64,000 nucleotides of DNA. It comes from Fragum whitleyi. Taxonomy: Eukaryota > Mollusca > Bivalvia > Cardiida > Cardiidae. The stretch's first letter is position 1. Each line of letters opens with the position of its first letter. The notes beneath the pieces are model-generated. The model saw only the letters and a program-made list of their open reading frames with translations, searched no databases and was not told the origin of the DNA. Of the stretch, positions 11,501-23,500 are shown piece by piece. The stretch covers positions 25,746,026-25,810,025 of the forward strand of contig OX411543.1 in NCBI GenBank assembly GCA_948146395.1. Direction: 5' to 3'. The position numbers and the translations under genes were made by a program.

Positions 11501-14500
11501 CATCTCTACAAACTTCATCCTTGGCTGGGAGTAAATTGGCCGATAGCTTCTCAAAGATCACAGTGAAAGAACCAAGCATTGAAAATAGGCAGTCTACAAG
11601 TTCACAGGTTAGAATACTCAAATGTTAAGCTATACTTTCCAAAATGTGGTCAATTTAATGGTTAGCTTTTCTTTTCATAATGTGATCATGTATGTCATAC
11701 ATTTTTAGCTCACCTGAGCACGAAGTGCTCAAGGTGAGCTATTGTGGTTAGGTGGATGTCCGTCGTGCGACGTCCGTCGTCCGTCGTCAACATTTGCCTT
11801 GTATGCACTCTAGAGGCCACATTTTTTGCCCAATCAACCTGAATTTTGGTCAGAATGATTGTCTTGATAAAATCTCGGACGAGTTCGAAATTGGGTCAAC
11901 TGGGGTCAAAAACTAGGTCACAGGGTCAAATCTAAGAAAAACCTTGTATGCACTCTAGAGGCCACATTTTTTGTCCAATCAACCTGAATTTTGGTCAGAA
12001 TGATTGTCTTGATGAAATCTCGGACGAGTTCGAAGTTTGGTCAACTGGGGTCAAAAACTAGGTCACAGGGTCAGATCTTAGAAAAACCTTGTATGCACTC
12101 TAGAGGCCACATTTTTTGCCCAATCAACCTGAAGTTTGGTCAGAATGATTGTCTTGATAAAATCTCGGACGAGTTTGAAATTGGGTCAAATGGGGTCAAA
12201 AACTAGGTCACAGGGTCAAATCTTAGAAAAACCTTGTATGCACTCTAGAGGCCACATTTTTTGTCCAATCAACCTGAATTTTGGTGAGAATGATTGTCTT
12301 GATGAAATCTCAGACGAGTTCGAAATTGGGTCAACTGGGGTCAAAAACTAGGTCACAGGGTCAAATCATAGAAAAACCTTGTATGCACTCTAGAGGCCAC
12401 ATTTTTTGCCCGTTCAACCTGAATTTTGGTCAGAATGATTGTCTTGATGAAATCTCGGACGAGTTCGAAATTGGGTCAACTGGGGTCAAAAACTAGGTCA
12501 CAGGGTCAAATCTCAGAGAAACCTTGTATGCACTATAGAGGCCACATTTTTTGCCCAATCAACCTGAAATTTGGTCAGAATGATTGGATTGATAAAATCT
12601 TGGACGAGTTCGAAATTGGGTCAACTGGGGTCAAAAACTAGGTCTCAGGGTCAAATCTAAGAAAAACCTTGTAGGCACTCTAGAGGCCACATTTTTTGCC
12701 CAATCAACCTGGATTTTGGTCAGAATGATTGTCTTGATAAAATTTTGGACAAGTTCAAATTTGGGTCAACTGGGGTCAAAAACTAGGTCACAGGGTTGAA
12801 TCTAAGAAAAACCTTGTATGCACTCTAGAGGCCTCATTTTTTGCCCAATCAACCTGAATCTTGGTCAGAATGATTGTCTTGATGAAATCTTGGATGAGTT
12901 CGAAATTGGGTCAACTGGGATCAAAAACTAGGTCACAGGGTCAAATCTAAGAAAAACCTTGTATGCAGTCTAGAAGCCACATTTTTTTCCTGATCAACCT
13001 GAAATTTGGTCAGAATGTTTGTCTTGATAAAATCTCAGACTAGTTTGAAATTGGGTCAACTGGGGTAAAAAACTAGGTCACAGGGTCAAATCTAAGAAAA
13101 ACCTTGAATGCACTCTAGAGGCCACATTTTTTGCCCAATCAACCTGAATTTTGGTCAGAATGATTGCCTTCATGAAATCTCGGACAAGTTCGAAATTGGG
13201 TTGACTGGGGTTAAAAACTAGGTCACGGGGTCAAATCTAAGAAAAACCTTGTATGCACTCTAGAGGCCACATTTTTTGCTAGATCAACCAGAATTTTGAT
13301 CAGAATGATTGTCTTGATAAAATCTCTGACAAGTTCGAATTTGGGTCAACTGGGGTCAAAAACTAGGTCACGGGGTCAAATCTCAGAAAAATCTTGTATG
13401 CACTCTAGAAGCCATATTTCTAGCCCAATCAACCTTAAAATATGTCAGAATGATTATCTTGATGATATCTCAGAAAAGTTTGAATTTGGGTCAAGTGGGG
13501 TCAAAAACTAGGTCACATGGTCAAATCTCAGAAAAACCATGTGGACACTCTAGAGGCTATATCTTTAGCCCAATCAACCTTAAAATTGGCCAGAATGATT
13601 TTCTTGATGAAATCTTGGACAAGTTTGAATTTTGGTCAAGTGGAGTCAAAAACTAGGTCATGCAGTCAAATCTTAGAAAAACCATGTGGCCACTACAGAG
13701 GCAATATTTTTAGCTTAATCAACCTGAAAATTGGTCAGAATGATTATCTTGATGAAATCACAGACAAGTAACAGTTTGGGTCGAGTAGGGTCAAAAACTT
13801 GGTCACAGAGTCAAATCTTACAAAAATCTTGTGGTCAATCTAGAGCCTATATTTTCAGCCCAATCAATCTGAAAATTGGTCAGAATGATTATCGTACCAA
13901 AATCTCGGACAAGTTCCAATTAGGGTCAAGTGGGGACAAAAACTAGGTCACAGAGTCAAATCTTTAGAAAAACATTGTGTACACTTTAGAGGCCATATTT
14001 TTAGCCCAATCAACCTGAAAATTAGTCAGAATGATTCTTTTTATGAAATCTCGGACAAAGTTTGAATTTGGGTCAAGTGGGGTCAAAAACTAGGTCACTG
14101 GCTCAAATCTAGAAAAAACCATGTGGACACTCTAGAGGCCATATTTTTAGCCCAATCAACCTGAAAATTGGTCAGAATGATTATCTTGATGAAATCTCGG
14201 ACAAGTTCAAATTTGTGATATTTGTTGTTACTGCCCTGTCATTAAACCAAAGCCCTTCTCCAAATAGTAACAGACAGTTAACTCAGGTGAGCGATTTAGG
14301 GCCACTATGGCCCTCTTGTATTTGTAAAAAATCTAGGTTTGTTTTGCTTTAGATATTCATTGTCAGTTTTCTGCTAAAATCTCGTAACTACAGCTTTTAA
14401 CAAGGTAGTTACGAGGTTTTTGGAAGAAAATGTTAGACATATATTAGTTTTAGACAGGAAGCATTGAAGAATTACAATAAAGACTAAGAGTAAGCAATAG

Positions 14501-17500
14501 AGATTTGAAGCAAGAAGTATTAGAAGGACATGATTAGTGTTTTTGACAGTTTTATCCCTTGCAATGAAATCTACAAATATTATAGAATGGATTCTTGAAA
14601 CTTTAAAATCAAACAGGTCAGTCTTAAATCACTTTGAAAAGGGTATTACTGATTTCCCTCTCAAAGCATTTGATTTACATTTGTTAACATAGTATAAGAA
14701 GTGAAAAAAAATCTTCTCTGCCCTAATTGTCTTTTTGTTTAATCAAGGTTCCTCTACTTTGTATGTACAATTGCAATTTTAGGACCTTTTCCAAAATCTT
14801 TGTATGCAAAATAGATACATTGGGAAGGGGGGCATTTTGTTTTGAGCAGTATGTCTGTCTACACCTAATGGCAATAATTGAGTTCCCTAAATGCTAGTTA
14901 TATCCTTGATAAATATATTGGCAAGTCTCTGACAGCATTAATTTAAAGTGATGCGGGGTACTAAATTTTGAGTTTTAACCTTGATGAATAGTCTTTGACG
15001 GTATAAATTTTAAGCGACTTTGGTTACTAAAGTTTGTCCTAAGTGTACAAAAACTTTACTTGCAAAACTTACATTTTTCTGCAATATTACCAGCATTCAA
15101 ATTAAATGCTCTTATTAGGCAAGGTTCCTACCATCAATTCACATCTTTGAACACCATGAGTATCTTACAAGTTCAACATTAGTTATCAATCTCAAACTTC
15201 CAAAGAAAGACGTTTGAGGGCTTATAGTATTATTTGAAATTGGGGAGTCAATGACCCCTAAACCATTCAATTCTGGGGGTCAAAACTGAATTTGAAGGGG
15301 TCAAAATAAAGCAAAGAGCAAATCTTGAGTTTATAAATTTGTGTAGGGTAAAAGGTCAATTGACCTTTTCTAAGATATTAAGTAAACAATTGGTTTATAA
15401 AATATCAGATATTAGATAGGATATATCATTGAAAATTAATGGGATAAAACCTAGTTTTGATCCTTAGAAATTTCTTTCAAGGGGGTCACAATAATATTTT
15501 CAGATATTTTTTGGATCAAACCTTGGTTTTGGGGTCAAACCCAAGCCCTGCATTGGGTGGGGCTTAAGTATTTTAAGCACACATTTTGTTATGAACAGTT
15601 TGAGGTGACCACTACAAGTTCTACGAAAAGTACAGCCAGTACAACGGCCATGTCATCGTTAACGTCAATTGCCACAACAGTGACGTCGACAGCATCCTCG
15701 GTGACAACCGTAACCAGTAGTAACACAACTAAAGTCTCAACATTACCCACAATATCATCAGCATGTAAGAAAGATCTTTAGTGTTTTTAAGCTTGGCTGT
15801 TTTCCCGGACAAATTTCCATAGCCTTGATGACAACTTAGTCCGTCTTTGTTGTTTTGTTCTGCAAAACCTTGACACTTTTGGTATCACTGGTATTTCTCA
15901 GGAATTCATTTGAAACTTGGCGCATTTGTTCACTATCAAAGAGCAACCTATGGTCCTATACTTTTAAGGGGGATAATTAGATGCAATTTGTACAAATTAT
16001 GCTCTTTTTATGTCCCCGTATCGAGAGATCGGGGGCATATTGTTTTACTCATGTCCGTCTGTCTGTCTGTCCGTCTGTCTGTCCGAAAACTTAACCCAAA
16101 AACTTAACCTTTGCCTTTTCTCCAAAAATATTTGACATACAAAGCTGTACACCAAAGTCAAGGTCATGTGACAAGGTCAAGGTCATCTGTCAAGGTCATT
16201 TTTTTTTTAAAAAAAAATGCTGTTACAGGGGGCATTCGTGTTTCACAAACACATCTTGTTCGACTTAGAAATTTTATCTATTATCCAGCACCCAACAACC
16301 TAAAGGCGGTGTACTTGTTGTCCTTTAAACCCTTCCTTTTGGAACAGGATGTGTGTATTTTACTTGTTCTTTTTTGACAATCTATCTTTGACTTAAAATC
16401 CAACTTATCATTCTCAAGCACATGGTAATTGACTGAAATGTAAAAAAGTGTTACCAGGTGAAGGCAACATTGGCACCAGAATTCTTGAAAAGGTTTTGAA
16501 ATGCAACTTTCCTCCACTCGTCCATGGTCAGTAAAAGACAATTTCCTACAATTTCCTACTTGTCCAGGATCAAAATGAAATTGTCCACAAAAAAAAATGA
16601 ATTAACAAATATTGATAAAAAGAATTGTTTTGAATGAAGAAAATGCTGTAACCCAGCACCTCATTAAAGACAATGTTTTCTCAAACAATGGGATGACTTT
16701 TCTACTAGATCCTTTTAGTACTGTATCAAGATTTGATCTGGTATTTACTTGTCACAGGCAAGTGGCCTAGATAAACATACTTGACCGCAAGTGGAAAAGC
16801 CTGTGTCGGCCAAGTTGGGCATGAGAATTCCGTATCCCTGTTACGGGCCCATATTATGGCGATTGGCCACCTTGTTTGCCTATATCAATATACATATACA
16901 GGGTTTTCATTAACAGGCGATTGCCGATGGAAACCATCGGTTGAAATCGCCTTTTGATCGGTTGATTTCGCCGGAATTTCAAAAATCGATCGCGTTCCCT
17001 TTGTTTACAGTTTTGATATTTTATGCGATACAAGTCTCACAGCAACACCGTTTGTTTACAACGACACCGGTTTATCGGCCGACGAGATGTAACGCGATCA
17101 TTCATTGGATAATTGAGATCAGTCATCCAATTGTTGCTTCTGATACTTATTTTTCTTCCTCGTGTGGTAAACATGGACGCTAAAGGAAAGAGGAAGATTG
17201 ACCAAAGTTTATTATCTTTCGGTTTTAAGAAATCCAAAAGGGATGAATGTTCTGGTTGGTTTGAATTTAAATTTGGATGAGTTAACACATGTTTTGTATC
17301 GTCTTTACCGGCGATCGTGTAGGTTTGGTCATGTAATTCTAATTTCATCGTCAAGCCTGGCAGAAAATTTTTTTTTAAAAAAATCTTTTCTCGTGAAATG
17401 CAAATAGAAATTGACTGTCAATTTCTATTTGCATTTAACGTTAATATTATTTTGAAAAATTTTGTCTACCTTTAAAATTTTGAAATAGATATTTTTTAAT

Positions 17501-20500
17501 ATAATAATTGGTCCATGAAGATTTGAAAAGATTGATCTTTTATCACAATTCCTTCAGAAATATTTGATTCAAAGTAGTCTTAAATGCTTTCTTCTTCCCT
17601 GTTCTGACCACAATCAACTGGTTGATTATTTTGCCAAGGTTTGTATGAGAATATGAAGAGAATATAATTTGGGTAATAAGGATACACCTTGATTCTCTTT
17701 TCAAATTTGAAAACAGATAACTATGGTGTATCAATGAGTTGTCTACTTCCATAACAATTGATTATCACAAAACATTAACAATGATGAATTGCTGTGTTTG
17801 CATGATGTTAACAGCAATACAGGGTATGTTGTTGCTGAAACAAGTGTTGATTTATTTACATTTTGATAAATCTAAATTTGTCCATTTATATTTTTCAGTA
17901 GCATAGACTGCTCAGTAATTATTTGAAACAAAAAAAAATGACTTGAGATAAGCAGATTTACTATCAATGAGAGCTTACTAAGGGGGTTTAGAAATCCTTA
18001 AATTCATTTTCGGCCGGGGGGGCTTTGCCCCCCTGGTCCCCCTACCAGGGCGTTGCCCTGGACCCACTGGGGGCCTAGGCGGCCCCCTACACCCCCGGCC
18101 TGTTGTTTTGCTGTTTCAATCTGTTGTTTCATTTCTTAATGAAAACCCTGCATATATAATACGTACTTAGTGTTTTGTATGAGAAAAAATATCTAAAGAG
18201 GTTGGGAGAATTGATAATTGTCGAGGCTCTGCCGAGGCAATTACCAATTCTCACAACTGAGTTAGATATTTTTTTATAAAATACACTAAGTATGTATTAT
18301 ATTTATCTTATAATTTATATTTGTCTTGTTTTTGTCAATGTTTCTGACTGAAATGCAAGTTTCTTAAAATAACCACATTTTATCATTGTTCTAAAAATAA
18401 CTGTGTGATATCATAAAAAAATATCATACGGGATGTTATCACATGGATATTTGTATAGTTATAAGATACAAGATGTTAAGAACTTTGCCTCTATTTCAAT
18501 TGCAGCATCCAAAGCCCCACCCAATCTCCCCCCTGGAGTACCATTAATGACTCAACAGTACATTATGGGACAAGCTGGGACCCTGCCTTTCTATGGAATG
18601 CAGCAGCCCATGTATGCTAATCTAGAAGACTTGCAGTATTTTCAACGTGGAATGCCACCTCTTGTGAGTAATATACATATCACGCAAAAGGGATCATCTA
18701 GGAAGTGCGTGAAGTGTTGACCCTTGTCAGACTCCAGTGATTGGGTAGATTGACTAGGGTCAAAACTTTTTGCTCTTTACTAATTTTCTGACCAATCTAT
18801 CGTCCTGTGAAAGAATTTTTGTAATACGAAGTTCCCAGATGGTCCCTTTTTCGTGTGACAAGTCACATATATTTTAACCCTTATCCTGCTGAATTTGAAT
18901 TTTGTTTCAAATTGCCAATTTTCAAGCATCCAACTAGTTCGACTCTGATTTTTACCACAATTATTAAATAGAAAGCAGGTATTGTTTGCTTGTTGTTTTT
19001 TAATCAAATGAAAAATTTTAAATTGGATCTAGGATACTCTATTTCTCTGTTTGAATTATTTAGAAATTACTTGGTAACAATGACCAATTATGGTTTCAAT
19101 GTATATGGTAGGTGGTAACAAGTTAATTTACAATTTGATTAGACTGCAACTTTGCACAGAAGATTTTGGAATTTAATTATTTAAAAACAGAAGGAATGTA
19201 GACATGACATGTTTTTTAACCCTTTTTCTTACAGTCTGTCTTAGATGCCCATGAAGAAAAGAGGGTTAGGAAAACATTGTGGGAAATGAAGACATAGCTC
19301 ATTAACAAGTGATTCCTGCAATGTTTAATACCACAAAAAATGATAATTTTACGAATTCTTCAATATTTAATTGTCTCAAAGTTCTTTAGATTTTGACCTG
19401 TCTTGGGAAATTTTTTGTCAGATGGAATGATATATTGAATGTAAACAAGACCCTTTCTCTTTCCAGCCTGCCAACAATATGTTTGATTACTCAAGTGCAG
19501 CAGCGGCGGCAGGGCTTGGTATCCCACCCACATCATTACCCTCTAACAGCAGTCAACAAACCATACCTAGTGTACCTTACTCAGGTAAGCTGAGCATAGT
19601 TGTAATAAGGGTTTTAAAATTAATACTCACTCAGAAGGCAACCAACATAAAATATATAGGATAAAGGCGATATGTTGACTGTGACAAAAGATGAAAGTTC
19701 TCTGTCTGCTCTCCTTTTCTACGCGTAATGCTGCGTATTGGTAATTACACCCTTGCTGGGGAATTTAATAACAAATGTTGATAAAAAGTTTTTAGTTTTA
19801 ACATGGACCTGATGACACACTTACTCTGGCTTGTCAGTTATTTGGGCCTGCCAATGTGAGGTTATTTTTGGTTTTAACAGGTTTCAGAATTTCAACTGTT
19901 TTAAAAAGTTTGTAAGGATAAAATTCTATCCTTAAAACTTTTGATATTGCCATGGGGCTACACAAGCTATGTGATATATTAGTCTGAGATAGAAAAGTAA
20001 ATCATTTGAAGAAAAACTAACTCATGAAAAGAGATTTTATTACTTTGCATATCTTGTGATCCCGTTTAGTTTAAAAAAAGGAAAAATAACAGTATGGAAA
20101 ATGGAAAATAAATAGAGAACAAACTATTAATCTTTTTGTCATTAATGTTTCTGTTTTAAGGTACAGGCGATAGTACAAAGTTAACGAGAGTGGAAGCCCA
20201 GTCCCCGACAGGTAGCCTGCCTACGTCCCAACAGTCAGCATCAGGCCAGACACACCAACAACCGTACTTCTATAGCTATATATACCCCCCATCTATTATA
20301 CCTGGAGCTGGATTCCAGATACCCATGATTGTAAGTATAATCTGCTAATAACTTAACTCTGTGGAAATAGAGGATTATCATTTCAGTGATATATATTTAA
20401 CTGAGTGAACAATAAAAGCTATATTTTCACAAGTGGCAGAGCCACTAGTGAAAATATAGCTTTTGTTGTTCACGAAATGAAATACCAATTGATCTTACTT

Positions 20501-23500
20501 GAAAAACAAAAAATAATTATATTTTTAGGCAAAAATGAGACAAAATGTGAAAATTTAGGATGAATTTTCTAAGAAAGTGTTACATTCTATTAACCTCTAT
20601 TGTTTCAGATGCCTCAAGTCACAAATGCTGCCCACACAGGGACCCCTGCTAACACCCAGTACCAACAGAAAACTTACACTTCTCATCATCTACCTTATGG
20701 AACTAATAAAGGTACACTATTTATATATCTATTTTATTTAACTAAATAAGACCATCAGGGTACTTTAAGAAAGGAAAATGGATGAAAAAACATACAAAAT
20801 AAACTGTAGTCAGTCTACAATTTCTATACTGTCTACCCATGAAAAGTTCTATTCCAACATCTTTATGATATCTGTCCAAGAAAAGTCATATTTAAAATGT
20901 GTAGTTTGACAGGAACTTATGGAATACGCCTTAAAGAGAAGATAAAAAAAGTGAAAATGACAACTTATGACTTTAGTTGTCAATTTATTACAGAGTCCCT
21001 AGTTTTGACTCTTCAAACAATTATTAAAATTAAGAGCATACTGGGATTAAGTAAATTTTGAAAGGACTTGAGGATATACTTTTAAATATATAATAATTAT
21101 AATAGTTATCAGAATTATGGTATTCCGATGCCCAACATGTCCATCATGGGCTTTTTATGGTGTAGACATTTTTTTTCAGACCACTTGTCCATGGACAAGA
21201 TTTGAAATGGGGCTAAATATGTAAAGAGATAAATTATCTAAATTTTCATATCAAAGGGAAGAGAACATTCAGACATTTTTATGACCCTGTATTGAAAGAT
21301 TGGAGGCATATTGTTTTACCATTTGCCCTCTGTCCCTCCATCTGTCTGTCTGTCTATCTGCAAAAGTTAACCAAAAAACTGATCATTGCCAGTATCCTCA
21401 AGCCTATTTAAGATACACGGCTCATATTTGGCATGATGATAGATCTCAATAATATACATTTGCTGGTACCAAAGTCAAGGTTTTGTGACAAAGTCAAGGT
21501 CCTCTGTCAAGGTCAAATAAATCAAAAACTTAACCAAAAAAATCAACATTGCCAATATCTTCGAGCCTATTCAAGATACAAGGCTCGTATTTGGCATGAT
21601 GATAGACCTCAATAATATTCATCTGCTGGTACCAAAGTAAAGGTCATGCGACAAGATCAAGGATAGACTTCTTAAGAAAATAACCCAAAAAACTTCCATT
21701 GTTCAGTTTATTCAAGCATACTATGGATACCCTTTCTCATAATTGGCATGATGTAAGATCTCAGTGATGAATATCTGTAGGTTTTAAGGTCAAGGTCATG
21801 CTAAAAGGTCAAGGTCAACATTTTGAAGATAATAAATGCTGCTATGGGGGCATCTATGTTTCACAAACACATCTTGTCTTTTTTAAAACACTGTTCTCAG
21901 AATTAATTCACTTTTTATGGAGACAAGCTCTGAAAGATCCTGGATAAATAGATCATCTTTGAAATGGAAAGCAGATGTTTTTGACATTGCCATAACTCTA
22001 TTTACAGTGTATGATGATTTGACACAACAGACCCCAGACTTCACAAAATCTCCATATGGAAGTGCTCAGACTCAACCTAAAGCTAACAGTAAGTATTCAG
22101 TGTATAACATTTGTACAGTACCTATTGGTCAATAGGTAGATTTGTAGGTTGGCCTTAGACCCCAAACTTCACAAAATCTCTGTATGGAAGTTCTCAAACA
22201 CAACCTTAAGCTAGCAGTTAGTATTTAGTGTATAACATTTGACTAAGGCCTGTAGGTCAATTGGTGAATATGACGCTTATCTCTAGACACCAGACTTCAC
22301 AAAATCTCCATATGGAAGTGCTCAGCCTCAACCTAAAACTAACAGTAAGTATTGAGTGTATAACATTTGTCTAGTACTTGTAGGTCAATTGGTGGATATG
22401 AAGCTTATCTCTAGACCCCAAACTTCATAAAATCTCCATAGGGAAGAGCTCAGAGACACAACCTAAAGCTAATGGTAAGTATTAAGGGTCCAGTACCTGT
22501 AAGTCCACTGGTGGATTTGTAGCTTATCTCCTAGCCACAGTCATAAATGTAGTTGGTAGCACTAATTCTCATTAAAAGCAACCCCCCCCCCCACCCCCCA
22601 CACACAAAAAGAAACAGTATGTCAATCTGCCTGTCCGTCTGTAGCTTTTTTTGTCCGGAAGATTTCTTAACAACTTATGGGTAGATTTCATTGAAACTTT
22701 ACAAATGTGATCAGTATCAGATAGATGTGCTAGTGATATTTTGGTTACAATTCATTGACTTTTGACAAAGCTATGGCCCTTTGATTGTTAATTGCTTTTC
22801 ATTGTTGACAAGTACTTGTAGGGGTGTATTAGTCTGCTTTGCAATAGTCTTGTTTCTTTGAGAAACAACTTGAGTCAATCTTTAGATATGATATTTTGGT
22901 AACCCTCCAAAGATCTTACATCCTGTCCATTATTAACTCTTTTGACAGTCAGTTTGAATATACCTGCCATTCCTTTTGATATTTCAAATTTTTAAAATAT
23001 TTGCTCTTATGAAATCTGATTACTTTGCATTAACTTTAGATATCAAATAAGAGAAAGTCCTTGTTGGCTGTGATGAAATCTGATTACTTGTCTGAATTTT
23101 TATGCCCCCGTATCGAGAGATCGGGGGCATATTGTTTTACTCATGTCCGTCTGTCTGTCCGTCCGTCCGTCTGTCCAAAAACTTAACCCGAAAACGTAAC
23201 CTTGCCAATATCTTCAAGCCTATTCAAGATACAAATCTAATATTTGGCATGATGATAGATCTCAATGATCCGCATCCGCTGGTACCAAAGTCAAGGTCAT
23301 GTGACAAGGTCAAGGTCACCTGTCAAGGTCAAACTTTGAAAAAAATTGCAGTGTCGGGGGTATTCGTGTTTCACAAACACATCTTGTTTTTTGTTGAGAA
23401 GTACCGGATACTGAGCATGCTTTTCTTCAAGTTTTACATCCTTGCATCAATAGATAACAGGTCATATAATTTCTGGCCTGTTAGTATATTAGTTCATTTG

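Larger units (their letters stand above)
16899..18150 (+). mobile_element. hAT-like DNA transposon derivative with 15-bp perfect TIRs
   Basis: The ends are exact inverted repeats (CAGGGTTTTCATTAA at 16899-16913; TTAATGAAAACCCTG at 18136-18150). The flanks share CATATA directly at both sides (16893-16898, 18151-18156). CAGGG ends are typical of hAT superfamily elements. Inside, 17172-17279 encodes MDAKGKRKIDQSLLSFGFKK and 15 more residues before TGA. This resembles the short basic N-terminus with a QxxLxxF-like motif that begins many hAT-type transposases. The remainder of the transposase is absent, so this is a non-autonomous deletion derivative. It sits in the intron before exon d. Confidence 0.65.

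Noticed and set aside
11991..13946. Series of ~71-codon frames spaced by 145 bp
   Set aside because: They are the same frame recurring in each minisatellite unit; 145 is not a multiple of three and each ends inside the next unit. No coding constraint is visible.
17037..17354. 105-codon minus-strand frame in the hAT-like element
   Set aside because: Opposite to the transposase-start frame and without recognisable motifs.
22286..22344. Functional alternative exon from the exon-h duplicate
   Set aside because: Using the TCTCTAG acceptor enters in phase 0 while the upstream exon ends in phase 1, so the frame would break.
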